Positions 11,201 to 50,824 of a stretch of 64,000 bases of DNA are shown one piece after another (position 1 is the first letter of the stretch; every line of letters begins with the position of its first letter). The notes under the pieces are model-generated. The model did no database searches. It saw only the letters and a program-made list of their open reading frames with translations, and was not told the DNA's origin. This stretch comes from Phorcus lineatus. Lineage: Eukaryota > Mollusca > Gastropoda > Trochida > Trochidae. The position numbers and the translations under genes were made by a program. The stretch is taken from NCBI GenBank assembly GCA_921293015.1, contig OV121081.1:58669022-58733021 (forward strand), given 5' to 3'.

Positions 11201-14200
11201 AATGGATAGACTTTTAGGAGAAAATTAATGAACAAAAACAGATAAAGCTGATATGGAGTTAAAGCTCTGGATGGAATCATCTGGGAGAAAAAAGGACTCT
11301 GTCACTGTGTCAATCAGCTGAGTGTTGCTATTGCACTTTGTTTGCAATTTTAAATTCTACTTCGATAAATTTATTAAAAAAAATAATGAGTCCTAAAGAT
11401 TAAGGCCATGTCGTGTGAAACCTGACTGTCGAACTTTGAGATTGATTTCCAACACACTCAACAACATCTTGCAGTCTTCAGATTCACTTCTACACGACCC
11501 CTATTATGACTTACAATGAACCAATAATCTTTGCCTTATTTCGGTTTCAAATTTACTGATAAATATCTTTAGTCAAATACAATAAACAGTGATAGGATTT
11601 TCATTATGACTTCAATGCTGAAAGAATGGAAAATGTACATTGAAATTATGAAAGACAGCTTCATAAAATATCTTAAAAAGTCAGAATTTGATTGTATAAT
11701 CTATACATAATAATTTTCAAAAAGAACTTTTTATATTAAATTTTCTAAAATTATGCTTTAAGATTGACTTTCTCTGATAATACCTTAAATATATCTGCCT
11801 TAAATGAATTTAAAAATAATAATCATAAATATGAATGTTTTCTATTACCAGACAGGGTTCGATTTAGCCATTAACAATTTGCACTTGTGCAGGTCAATTT
11901 CAGCAAGTGCAAGTAACGGAAAATGTAATCACTTAAAATTTTTACTCAAATGTAAACATGAAAATGAAGTATATAGAGCTGGGGATTTTAAGAATGAGAA
12001 ACCTTAGAAAATAATATTTTGATGAGAATGCAATGTATAGTAGAATTTGACTACAGTTTAAATATTTTTGGTGCAACCAATTTTTGGAAAGTGCAACAAA
12101 AGTAACCTATCAGGTTGCACATAGTGCAATATCTCCAAGTCTCACTTAATCGAACCCTGCCAGATGATTCTTCATGAATAGCAATTTCTTAAATCACATT
12201 TAATTTCAATCTAAAGAGTAGAAGTTTATAATTTCACCATGCAAATAGCGCTGGATTCATGCTTATTTCAAAAGGTTCACTTAGTAAAATCCTTTTGACA
12301 AAGCCTTAAGGAAAATCTAAAATGTTTTAAAAATGATTATATAAATCTTAATGCAATTAAAGTTTGTCTAAAATGTTTCAAATAAAGTTTTATCTATCAC
12401 AGAAACGAAAGCCACCATTCATTCCTATTGCCTTTCATAAACAACATTTGATGAAATACCATTGACAACTCACAACCAATCTAAAGTAAATCTATTTGGA
12501 GAATTCTAAAATGAACATAAAATTTTCAATCACACAATAAAAATAAATGTCATTAAATCATAAAATTCTAAGAAATTAAAACCCTGAATAAATTACTGTT
12601 AGACTTTGTTAGAAGTATAAAATATAGCAGGATATGAAAGATTACAAGATTCAGCGACACTCATTCTAATTACTGCTCATTAATGAGTCAATAAAGAATG
12701 CTACAGAATGCATTCTTCTGCTATGTTCATAGTTAGAAATAAAATAAATACAGTAAAGGTATACTCAATTGTGTTTCAAATTCTAAGTACCATTTGATTC
12801 AACATGAATCTTTTTTTTTTAAAAAAAGGGTAAATATTACATTTGACAGACATTCAGTTCTTTGTCAACTTCTGTATGATGATATCAACAATCTGATCCC
12901 TCAGATTGTAAAAATCTCTTCTATCAAAGATGTCTGCCATAAAGTTAAGGTGAACAGCAGATGTAGGTCACAAAGGGAGCATTGTTTATGTTTTTAAAAG
13001 GTTTCTTCTTTGTTAAAATTCATTTTAATTAAGGATAAGAAAATGCCATGTACTAGCCATGTGAATAAGAATTAAGCTAAAACAAATTTAAATACTCTTG
13101 TTAAACATCAAGGTGGTACAACGCTTGATCCATTTGTAAATGAAATAACAGTTTCTGTGGCAAATGAATTGACAAATGATGACCACATAATTATGTAACA
13201 TGAAAATAAATTATCTTAATGAAAGTCAAAGCTTGTTGTTATTGCTTACGTTTTCATGTGATAAACAGCAGATTTAAGGCATTTAACAACATACTTTATC
13301 ATAGACCATGATTCCTTGACTCAGCATAAGCAATAAATAAATATTATGATGAAATGATTACTAACACAACATCCTAGCAAATCTATGAAGACAAAACTTT
13401 GTAAATAAGACCAAATCAGATGTTGATAAAAACAGATTGCATGTATATTCACATCCAAAGAAATATGTAAACACCTGCTATTCTAACTTGTTGATGAATA
13501 AATCAATTGTAGCATACAACCATTACCTCAGATGTTGCAAGCATTGATGGAAACAACAAAGGTTAATGGTAGACACATTCATCGATAGGTTGCATTTTTG
13601 AGAATTATAAAGGTTGCCAATTTGTCAAAAAAGTCTGTTGAAAAATCTTGAACACTTTCTTTGGCAAGAACAGAGAGCACAGAGAAAAATCTTGCTTTGC
13701 ATTGTTGTGATGACAGTCGAGAATATAGTTTTGAGTGTTTGGGCATTTGCATCATTGTTATAATATTGACAGTGGCATCATGTAACAACCATTCAGTGGT
13801 GAGGTCGACAAGTAAATCTAGGGGTACTTGCCATCAATTCTGTAAATATGTATAAGCATCTTTGCATTTCTATCAATGTATTTTTTGAATGTTGCGTATC
13901 CAACTGTATTGTTTGGACGGAAAACTCTTAAAAAATATACTGAATTAAAAATCAGAACCTTAAATAATCGAGAAAGTACTAAATTACACCTTTGAAGTAT
14001 GCTCTTCTTATTTGCCATAGGTAAAAACAACCAATTATCCATGATGTCATATTTTTCTGTGTATGACTTCCACCCTTCGTTTTTTTTTTAAAATGATGTC
14101 TGATGTTCTTGCCTACTTTGGTCTTGTTTATCAAATAAGAAACTCAGAATTCAAGTGTCTTTTAAGTCATAATTGGATATGAAATCGGAATTTGACTGAA

Positions 14201-15678
14201 TTACATTTTAACGATGCTGAACTTGATATTTTCATTACGTTTACAGTACCTAACAAATGTAATAATTATTACCAGTTCATTCAAGGCGTTGATTGTCAAT
14301 TGCACAGTTGCTATGTTGAAGCATGTGCAAACGCATCTTCCTGTGTAAAAAGCCACGCGTGTCTGGCTTCTCATTGAATGTTGACTAAGGCAACTTTAAA
14401 ATGTGTTTACGTCAAAGTCCTTAGAGCGACCTTGCAAATAGTATGCCCCTTTCTATTCATACTATTGCGATGATGAGAAGGGAATGCCCTTTCATTTATT
14501 GTCCGTTATTCTGTGAATTATGTTCCTATTATTGTGAATCCGGTAGCAATTGTTTTGCTAAATATACAAATAATATGAAATACTTTAAACACCATCAAAC
14601 TCTGTTAATGCATCTTAAACTAACATTGTCCAATGTAATAGATACCATGGTTGTCATAGAATGAATGAATTCCTTGCCACATTAACTCTAAAGATTATCC
14701 ATTTGTAAGTGAAGATTCACAAAATATTTGGTGTTCCCTTATTTCTTTGAATGAGTATACCATACTTTCTCCCTTGGCATAACAGAGTTTGAGCAATAAA
14801 TAAGACAATTCATAGACATGATATAAAATCCAATAGAATCCAAAATGGAAACCACTAATTGAACATACATCATCCTTCAAATTATACCATCTAAAAAGAA
14901 CTAGAAGTCAACAACACTGATAAATGTACTGATACATTAGTAATTGGCAATAATGAAAAGGCATAGTGTAAAAGATGAAAACAAGCTTAGCTCACTTGCT
15001 TATGTATCTTGTTGAGTTTGTATGTTTTGTTTACTAAAAGCATTTCTATCTCCTACAATTTCTTTTTTTCAAACTTAAATGTCAACAAATCTTTCTCCCA
15101 TATTTTTGGTAAATCTTTCACTAGTTTGAGATCAACATGACAAAATAAAGCAATTACGATCCTATGTTTGTCCTTGTTTGAAAACATTATTATCCTAAAA
15201 TCAAAGACAATTTTGTTGATTACATTGACATTAAATAGTAAACACAATTGGCCGTGTTCCATGAGGTTGTAAGCTGTGGTCCAGTTTTAACATAAAGGTA
15301 ATCCAGTTGGATAGGCACAGCTTTCTTTTAATTCCTTACTGCATCAGTTAACTGTTCTACATTTTCTCCCTCCCAATGATCACGGGTGAGAAGTTCTTCC
15401 TAGTCGTGTAATAAGCTGCCGCAACACTTGAATCTGACAGACATTCACTCTGCTTCATTCAGGCATCCGTAAGTTGGTCCACAATGGAGACTTGTGAGAA
15501 GCACTCGTAATCTCTTGTTCACACTGAACACTTGGTTCCAAAGGACTTGTTAATCCGACTAGGGAACTGGGTAGCAACATGACTTGTACATTAGCCTCTC
15601 TAACACATTCTGTACACATATCAATAGCATTCAAAGAAAAGCTTTAACACATTATGTCTTGTACACAGACTCCCAATG
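8276..15678. other. Intergenic region and receptor 3' UTR; no supported gene
   Basis: More than 7 kb of AT-rich DNA between the HSCB 3' end and the receptor stop codon. Short ORFs occur on both strands but show no family resemblance, no splice partners and no codon bias. The part just below 15678 must include the receptor 3' UTR. Its polyadenylation site could not be fixed; one minus-strand AATAAA, among others, lies near 14497-14502. The region also contains a 17-base poly-C run (9878-9894) and the hAT-like MITE at 11853-12159. Confidence 0.5.
11853..12159 (+). mobile_element. hAT-like MITE (307 bp) with 5-bp target duplication
   Basis: Termini are CAGGGTTCGATTTA at the left and TTAATCGAACCCTG at the right, an inverted pair with one mismatch. 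Both ends are flanked by the direct repeat CCAGA (11848-11852 and 12160-12164). CAGGG tips are typical of hAT transposons, some groups of which duplicate 5 bp. Internal short palindromes around GCACTTGTGC are visible. No transposase is encoded. Confidence 0.75.
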
Positions 15679-41532
<25,854 letters not shown>

Positions 41533-43127
41533 TCTTAGTGAGTATTTGACAGGCTACCGTTGTTACGGTGTTTTCGTTCGAAGAATTGAACGAGACATTG
41601 AAGGAATTCACCTCGACATGGCGGTTTTATCAATGAATGGCTAAATGCGTTGTTACCATAAACGCAGTATGCGTGTTATATCCATGTCAAAACTATATTA
41701 TGGATTGAACATTTTGTCCTTGTCTCTATAGATCTTCATGCACATGTTACCATGGATAAATTCATCAGCAAAACGAGATAATCGTGGAATCCTGTAAATT
41801 GTAATGTCAACAACACTTCCGAAGAACAAAAATAATCACACGCAGCCTTGAACCTCTTATGAAGCGAACACCATGGGCTCCAAAATGGTCATGAGATTGA
41901 CGGGTATGTGACGAATAAGAATCCTATTACATCTTCTATGCAGACAATACTCTCAAAACAATCCCTTTACATGTGTAGAACCCGCTTATAGGTTGCGATC
42001 GAGAAACAAATCTTTAAAAAGGTCACACTCGTAAAGATGGACTCAGTGCAGCAGAAAAACAGACGTAAACAACCTCTCGCGCTGATTGGCTGATACCAAA
42101 GGTTATTTCCCTACCGACTTATCTGCTATGAAATTTACTGCACTGCACCGTGTAATAGGTTACTTTTGGGTAAGGCCAATTTAACCATTGTGTGGTATTT
42201 TAAAATGGACTTGACGTAATTATTTATTACCCGACTTCGTCTGTAATAAGCAGCCAGTTTCATAACTTCATTTACATATTGTTTTCAGTTTGAGCAATAA
42301 AATTTGTTTTGCAACGCGCAAATTTAATTAAATCAACACTCCATGGACTGAAATCAAGAAAATAGACCACACTTTTAAAGAAATACACAGAGTTGATTTC
42401 CAATTAGCCGATTATCAGAAAGTAATTAACCAAACCAGTTCATCGGTAATCTTACTATTTCAATCTAAAATGATTATACAATTCATTATATTTTTGGACG
42501 TTGTGATATCGTTTTAGTATAACAGCCAACTAACTAAGTTTATCAAAAGATACAGCAATAACTTAAATGAGCAGAAAGGATGTAATTAATGTGAACTCGC
42601 TTCGATTTACGTGACTTCTGATTTTTCTTTTTTGTGGTTCCTGTTTGAATCGCACGTAGGAAAGTAGTACATCACACAGACTGAGCTAGCAACACATTTT
42701 GCACCGCGACAGTCAGTGTCGGCAATCAAGGCCAAGTGTCGCGAGTGTTTCACCATTTGCTGTGTGAATGACTTCAGCCGAGACCGGTAGAAGGTGCTGC
42801 CTCCAAATCTTACTGGGCCGCTCTGTTTTGGATGCAACACCGAAAGTAAAGTAGTGCAATGGACATACTGTAACATGTTAGTGTTTTAGTTTGTATTTGT
42901 TCAAAGAAATGTATATGATTTATAACATGGAATTTATGATGTATAAGTCAGGGTTACGCCAACATATAGGTAAATTGATGGAAAATTTTTTTTGTTGAAA
43001 TTCAATATGAAAAAAATAAACGTTCGACTGCTTGCACTAACCATGTGCTTTTGTTGAAAAATATTTCTTTCAGTTGATTTTACCTCTTTGCTGCCAAAAA
43101 CGCGTGCCTAAATACTAAAACGAATTT
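41533..43127. other. InR upstream region; 5' UTR or promoter not resolved
   Basis: It must contain the receptor 5' UTR and perhaps its promoter. The 42640-42850 stretch is richer in GC and CpG than its surroundings and is open in one minus-strand frame, but the translation resembles no known protein. It could be a non-coding first exon. No TATA box or start site is evident. The ATG context (AAGAATGA) at 41532 is acceptable. Confidence 0.3.
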
Positions 43128-43557
43128 ATCATCCAAAACTGTGTTCCACAGGAGATATTGTTTGTGGAAGATCAAGTGATATCTCCTAGGAGATATCGTT
43201 TTGACAGTAGATTTTTAACAATGCCCTGTTACAGTCAAGTTCATGACATCACAATTGTTTTTCATCATCAAGTAATGACATCACAATGCTATGACGTCAT
43301 AAACATGACGACATCACAAGGCTATGACATCACTGTAATGAGTAGTGAAGTGTTCAGAAATATACATTTTTCACGGAATCGAAAGGAAAAATGATTTTGG
43401 ACGATAAATAGAATCTCACCCTCGTGTCTTCTGATATCAAATTGTCAACACTCGTTGATACAAGTAAAAATATCATTGGCAAGCCTCGGATATTTGTAAC
43501 TTTTATCAACTCTTGTGGATATATTTGATATCAGAAGACACTTTGGTGAGATTCTCT
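43128..43557 (+). mobile_element. Composite fold-back MITE, copy B
   Basis: It is very similar to copy A at 1657-2096, with the same start ATCATCCAAAACTGTG, the same GATATCTCCTAGGAGATATC palindrome, the same TGACATCA/TGACGTCA cluster (about 43240-43335), and the same terminal palindrome ending GGTGAGATTCTC. High similarity to copy A, 41 kb away, suggests fairly recent activity. Confidence 0.8.
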
Positions 43558-44512
43558 CTTTAATACATGCTAATCTTAGTGTTAAGCTAGATTAATTCCA
43601 AAAACGATTTTCTTACACGCACTACTCTTTTTTTCCATTTCCACTAACTGTTGCAAAGCGAGATAAAGTTAAGAGTTGTGTTAATTTGCCCACCGTTAGT
43701 TAGAAATAATATGATGTCACTGTTCACGTGCACTGTTTGATGTCATAATTGATTATGTCTTTAGCAATGACATCTTTGGGTCGAACTTCCTATGTGTCTG
43801 ACGTTTAATCTCCGCATTTGATATTTAGTAGGCCAATCGAAAACATGGGAAAAGAAACCTCAATAAATTATTATTTTTCAATTGTATTTATATGTTTTAC
43901 TGACGCGTGACTGCAATTTTCATGTAAATGTGATTCAAATTAAATGGTAGATGAATGAGCCTGATCGGGTTCCACCAGTCAGTCAAAATGCAAGTAATAT
44001 TTTGAAAATCTGTAATGCCCTAATTTCCTAAACATATGGTTCAATGGAATCGTTATTCCCGTCTTCCTAACGCTGTTTTTGGTATGAAGTAGAAAAGTGT
44101 ATATTTTATATCATAAAATCGAAAAGAATTATAAAAGTAAAAACGGTGCAGATTATATTTTTACTTTTATCAATGAGCGTTAATATATATTATATCAGGA
44201 GACACCCAGGTGAAATTACATTTTCATCAAAAATCATTTTCCATTAGGTTTCGATGTAAAATAAACATCTCTAAAACAGCGGAGACAGTTAGACTTTCTG
44301 CGCCTGGATAATCATACCATTGTCACCTTGTCACCAGAACGCCATTGCATCAATATGGATTGTTTACATCGACAGTTTTTTATATTAGTTCAGAGCTGTT
44401 TTGATAACAAAATACGGAACTGATGATCTAATTGTTGTCATTCAATTTCACTCGATTGTCTTTACCAAATAATGTACAAGAATTGTAATATCTTCTAGTG
44501 ATTGCTGATGGT

Positions 44513-44539
44513 AGACAGACAGACAGACAGACAGACAGA
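44513..44539 (+). repeat. (AGAC)n microsatellite at a probable retroposon end
   Basis: About 6.75 perfect tetranucleotides followed by ATAGTTTATTATAG and an AT-rich stretch. A shorter (AGAC)n tract at 53135-53150 is followed by similar AT-rich sequence, suggesting two ends of one non-LTR element family; the family itself is not identified. Confidence 0.55.
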
Positions 44540-46083
44540 TAGTTTATTATAGTCTCACCTCAACAATTACATCAAACACATATACATAATATTTACTAAT
44601 ACAAAAAAAATAAAAATGTTGAGCCACCCTGTATAGGGTTATGAGAGACTTTACATATGGTTAAAGTACATAAAAGAATGTTTCATATTTTAAAATATAC
44701 ATATTGATATATATAGATATATAAATAGTAAAGGTACACGAGAAAAAAAATATAAACTATGAATATATATATGTCTATGTATGTCTAATGTCAAAACGGT
44801 GTTTCCTAGAAGCTTTCGCATAGTAGATCTCACACAAGCGATATCTCCTGTGAAATAACTTTTTTAATGATAAGTTACCGTATTAACAATAATAGATAAT
44901 ATAGGATATCTGGCTTGTCTTTGCTTTTACTATTTGTATTTCGTTTCCGCCACGAGTTAAAAAATATTTATTTTCTTCTTCACGAGATGAGATCAACATG
45001 GTAGGCTATTTGTTTAGTTTTACAGACATTCTATTCATTATATTATTTAGTCATAAATTGAGCAAAAAAGGTAATTTTCATGTTTCAGCGGCAGCTAAGA
45101 ATTGGCCCGTCGCTTGTTGAACAATGTGACGTCGTAAGAAAATTCATAAGATTATGGAATGTCTTCAAAGTACTTTTATATTTTGTTATCCCATGAGGTA
45201 GACAAGTTCTATAATTTTCCCCCCAATAGTTGGCATATAAAGCTCTCTGCCCGTCCCTCCGTCCGAGGCAATTCTTTAACATCGTTAATCTAAATAAATA
45301 CAGATCGACAAGTCTACTGTGATATTGCTGTGATTTATTCTTTATTCTATCGGGAATTTATGCATAGAACGTGTTTATTAGATGATCAAATTTAACATTT
45401 GAGGTTACTCATGCAACTCAAGGAGTGTTTCTGAGAGATTTTTGCCGAATTTTGTTTTGCAACTACAAATATCTATTTCTATTCAGAGAATCTAAGCTAA
45501 AGAATGTACTCATTGGATTATTATGCTTTGCTTTGAGCAAATGCATCCACTATTGCCTAATTTGCATACTTGATCCATTTATCCGAACATTGAGTTTGCA
45601 TTCATAGTATACTTGCTAGGCAGGTGCCCGTGTACAGGAGTTTTTGTCAAAAATGTATTATTATACAAAGTGTGTATATCAGTAAACAGGTATGCCCTAT
45701 GTGAAATGTTTCATCTTTAAATTATTAGCATAAAGTGTCACGTCTTATGTCTTTATTACTTTATAAATTTGTGATTTATAATTTTTTTTCTTTCGTTTTT
45801 TCAAACCTGCTCAAATGATTCATAATCTTGGCTATTAATTCTTTTAAGATGGACCAGCGCACGGTGGGGGGTATTTGGGCTCTTTTCACTTTTGACTTGG
45901 CTTTATTCGAATGTTTGCGTAACTCGTGAAACACTTAAATAGGTAATAATTTAGAAATCGTTTAAATATTTTGAATTAAGCTTTGCAAATAAGAAAGAAG
46001 GACTTTGATATTGGAACGTTGACATATGCTTGACCCTTTTGATTTATAATTTTCCGATAGACTGAAGTCGAGTCTCTTATTAA

Positions 46084-46390
46084 AGGGGCAGTATCACTCT
46101 AAGGAAATGTTTATGTCCTTAAAGTTTCCAAATTAAACGTTGGTTTCTACCAAATGTATTATCTTCAGAGAGTCAAACATCTCATTAATCAACCCGATCA
46201 TCCTTTGTTGCAAAGGAAATAATCAAATATCAAGCGGCCATTTTTGTGTGAAGAACTTTTTATCATTTAAGATAAGGTAATTGATTCGCATAGCTCAATA
46301 CAATAAATATAAGTGATTCCCCTGAATAAAAAAACAACAATATTGTTTTACAATTGGAAACAATTGATCTAAAAACGTGCTACAGCCCCT
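46084..46390 (+). mobile_element. TTAA-flanked MITE, family 3 (307 bp)
   Basis: The left tip AGGGGCAGTATCAC and the inverse of the right tip, AGGGGCTGTAGCAC, match at 12 of 14 positions. TTAA flanks both ends (46080-46083, 46391-46394). No ORF. The tip differs from families 1, 2 and 4 but shares the initial AG next to TTAA. Confidence 0.75.
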
Positions 46391-49300
46391 TTAAACTGCA
46401 TAGCGAACTAACTGAATTAAACTTCACGCTACGATCTATCACTTTTAAATACAACATTGTTTTTCTTTATGTGAATATCTTTGTCTTGTAACTAAAAGAT
46501 TAAGGACTTAGACTGTATCAAAGACTCTTATTTTAATCATAGAGCAAGTTTTCGATATACATGTAGTTAACCTGTACCATTGTCATTGTGCTAGATCATT
46601 AACCCCAGGTAAGAGAATTCATATTATTTTTCCAAACGTAGTGAATTCATGTAATAGAACACGCAATGGTAGACTAAAATGCAGTCTATGAAATATTTTG
46701 AAAATTTACTGTTCATAATATTCTTTTCTTTGGGCTCCTAATTTCATATGTATGCAGACAAATCTAGACTTGCTGAGGACCTAGACTGTATTATTTATAG
46801 GCTCCTTTTTATACACAGTCGTGAAGCAGGACTAACGCATTGGTAGATAATCTCTCTATCAAATATGTCATACAAAAGTTTTTGTATTGTATTTAAAGGT
46901 AAATATGATGCTTTTAAATTTAAGGTGTAACATACCATCCAGACCAATATACAATTAGAGATATATCAAATAAAAACCCCACTAAGTACTATATCAGTAT
47001 TGCTATACCAACGGCTAACATGGAGAGAACGACCTGTGCTACACACTGGCGTCTGTAATTGAGGAATACGACAAAACGACAATTTCCATGGCAGCCGTGT
47101 TGTAATAAAGATGAATTGTTTACACACAAGTCAATCTGTTTAATGCCTCCTTTCAACTATGATTTACTGTCCCAAACAATCAAATCTCACCAATTATCGT
47201 CTTTTATGGAGATATCTATATATCAGTGTTTATTTGAATAAAAACAATCATAATTGCTAATTTATTAATTTTATTTGTAAACTTCATCATATCTGCGAGG
47301 CTCCTTTTTACCATTCTACTGGAATTCTTTATCTTAATAGGTCTATCGCATTAACCTTATGATTGGTCTTGATGCCCACTCAAATATGGGTGTGACTGGG
47401 AGTCCACCCTCAGACTTCTTTTGACTTGTAATGAGTAAAGCTATTTCTCTTAAACACATCGTTCACAACACAACAGAGTTTACTGGAATTCATGTGCTTA
47501 TGATTAGTGTGACAGTTTTATTTACGAGTACCAAAAGACATCTTTACAAATCTTGATATCATGCTAATCTCATTCACGAAGGATATGAATGTACAACTAA
47601 ACAGGGAATTGACAATGACTACATGCTGTAAAACTAGAGGGAAATCTGATGAAACCCACTTTGAAACCATGTTCCCTCTATTGATGAACTGTATACTCGA
47701 GGAGTTACAGCACTTATGATCTTGCATATAAATGATATATACTATATATACACACTGGAGCGTCACATTTTCACACGCAAAAAACTGAACATCCAATTTG
47801 ATTTAGCTATTTTGCATAAAATTTTAAGAATCATGCAGATTAAAATGGCTTGCTCGCCAAAGCAACGTAAAATCAATGCGTACGTCATAATCCGTTCTTA
47901 CAGGAAAGCGCCACATTATAAGGTGTGCCAGCCAATCAGACCGTAACTTTGAGCTTGCATTCAAATAGTCTGTAAGACCAGAAAATACAACATACATGCA
48001 CTATTATAACGGCTTGCCAACTCGAATTCAAACAAACCTCTACAAAATTCAAATGGGTTGCCAGCCCATATGCTGATATGAAGCAAAGACGTGATCAGAT
48101 CTGAAAAAAAGAAGAAAAGTTAAAACACATATCATGGATATTTTACGAAAACGGTAAATATACAATCTTCAAAATGCACGATTTTGGTTGCACAAGCGAG
48201 AGAAGTAATTCAACACCACTAAATACCTCTTCATTTGGATCATAAGCAATTGAAGAAATTTTGTGCAAACAATATTTGACCAGGAATTATTTAAGCAAAT
48301 TCAATTTTCCAGATTAAAAAATCTAGTCGAGTTCAATTTCAAATGCCTTGAATACAAAGAAGTATAACCATTTTTACCATAGTAAATTATCATGTGGACA
48401 GTTATAAATTTCGGCGTTTAAAGCGTCATTTGAAAAGCAGAAGGTGCCAAGGTATTTAGTTAAGGTAATGACCATGAACTAGTATGAAATCGAATACTTC
48501 TTAAAGTGACACAGAAAGACTTGATATGACGTTAATAATCACGAAAACCCGAATAGGTCACAACATATAAAGCCGTTATTTATAGGCGGAGAAAACTAAT
48601 AAAATTTGCGTAATAATAAAAACAAAATATTCTCTTTATGATATTTCAAGAATAAGAGATACATTTTTCTAATTATTCTTTTGGTTCAGTAATTATCTAT
48701 TTACGTTATTTAGTATTATTGAATGGTAAAATTGTATTAATTTTGGGGATCTATAGTATTATTCATTTATGTTTTATTATATATATATAATAAAACGTAA
48801 TATGCTATATGGAATAAGTAGTAATGTATAATCTCCCCAGTAAACTTGATGGTGCCAGTTTACACGTATGCATTATCAATTGATATGAGAATTTTTTTTA
48901 AAAACCCACTAATCAGCAATCAAGAACACTAAATCATGTTTTAGCAATATAGGTGCTTATGATATTAGTGCAAGTTTATTTCAATTTTTACTCTCGTAAA
49001 AGATGTTTGCCATTGTTGACATAAATAATACTTCGGCTATCTATGTAAGGTTATTCACACTGAGCTGAGATCTACATCGTGTCATATAATTGAAAACAAA
49101 AAAATATTCCATCCATGACATCTGTGCTCATGTATATATATGTTAATTTACTAAATCAATGTATTTATCATTATATGGGTCAATGTATCCAAAGGAAGGG
49201 TATCAAAATATATCTAGGTAGAGGGACATAAAAATATATAACTAACAAATATGTGCTACAGTGCCTTACATAACATGTAGAATATGATATGGTCCACAAT

Positions 49301-49666
49301 AAATAGTTTCTTTTCTAATATGCTTGATATGTTTAAAAGCCTTTGTTGACTTGATTATGAAGTAACCTATTTACGGATATTTTATGAACGCTTCATATTT
49401 CCCGTTCACGTATCTGCTGACGTTAATCGATTTGTTCCTGATCAAGTACATGTAACCTTTTCTTTCTTAAACTGAGTGCTGACAAACGCATACAATGTCT
49501 TAAAACAATAAATTAGCCACAAACTCTTATATAAATGCTGTCCAACTTGAAACACCGTGAATAATATGGGAAAAACAATATTTTGTAGTTAATTCCGATG
49601 TGAAACTGTGATAAACATAACGCGTTCATAAAAACATTCTCATCATAACAACAATTCTGCCTATAT

Positions 49667-49814
49667 AACAAATTCTATGGATTTACAACTTCTTTGTTGC
49701 AGGATTGCGACGTTTCGGTGTAGAAAGTATACTTACTTGAAAACAGTGTTAGTATCTACGCCGAAACGGCGCAATCCTGCAATAAAGAAGTTGTAAATCC
49801 ATACAATTTGTTCT
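49667..49814. repeat. Large hairpin (fold-back) repeat
   Basis: Two arms of about 60 bp, separated by about 20 bp, are near-perfect inverses. The left arm contains TATGGATTTACAACTTC, TTGCAGGATTGCG and CGTTTCGG; the right arm contains their inverses ending GTTGTAAATCCATA. A half copy of the same sequence (CGAAACGTCGCC .. AATAAAGAAATTGTA .. ATCCATAGAAT) is at about 57949-58037 in the haem-binding gene's intron 1. Confidence 0.75.
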
Positions 49815-50824
49815 CTATTCGTCTTACCAAGGTCTAAATGCCTCTCAAAGAAGCAATAATTCTGTCCCCAAAGACGTTATATAACATTTCCTCACACATG
49901 TCAATACAAAATCATGTCTTTGGTACCCTCTTGGAGCGAACGCATGACGTTGTGTTTAGGGTAGAGAATGTTTTGGGAAAGCAAGTTTTTATTTCATTTA
50001 TTTTGTTTTATTCACAGAAACATAGCAGGGAAGTTTGAAAAGTATAGTAGGGAAATATGTATGCATGCCGGGGAAATTATACATCACCTTCATCAAAGTT
50101 CCCTTACTGTGGTAATGATTATCGACATTTTTCGTGCTGCGCCACTTTCAGCAAAGTAATACTTAATTGATGTGGCATTAAGATTGGAAAATTGTGCCAA
50201 ACTGCTGACTCATAATAAGGATTTTTTTAACGAGGCTAGGTGAAGGCCTTTTTATACTTTCATCAGTTCAACGCCTTTTGAAACATAGAACCCATTTTCA
50301 TTACGTCGTATTTCAATCTTGTACGATAGGCAATTCTCAATCACAATTGTCACATTCAAATATCAAAATTAATATACTTAATTCATTCATATTCATGTTA
50401 TCATATGAAACAATACATACACGAGGAAAAATAACAAATAAAAAAATGTGAAAAGAAAATAAAGGAAAATTTGTATTTTGAAATTCAACAATGCAATGTG
50501 CCAATTTCGACAATTAAAAACTTCATTGATTGACAAATACGATGTCGTGTTTATTTAAGACGCAGTTTCAACGTATTTCTTGTATACGTATCATTCAAAT
50601 ATTTCACATATTTTAGATACACTAAGTTTGGGTTTGAAATTAATAATGACAAGACAAATGAAGTTATCTTATTCTAGGATAAAGTCTTGCTGCGAGCTTT
50701 GATAGAGTTTCTGGACTTTGTTTGTTCACATCTTGTAATCAAATACCTCCATAATAACAAATCAGATGTTCTTCATTGAACCTTATAATGTATGACCAAG
50801 CTCTGAAATAACATTAGTACTTAA

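Noticed and set aside
13579-14880. Cluster of overlapping short open frames on both strands
   Set aside because: No known motifs, no consistent splice sites and AT-driven composition; most likely chance frames in non-coding DNA.
42607-42876. 89-codon minus-strand open frame upstream of InR
   Set aside because: No family resemblance, no splice partner and odd composition; it may be part of a non-coding first exon but is not supported as coding.
45085-45282. 65-codon minus-strand frame that faintly suggests a retroelement remnant
   Set aside because: No reverse transcriptase or endonuclease motif could be identified.
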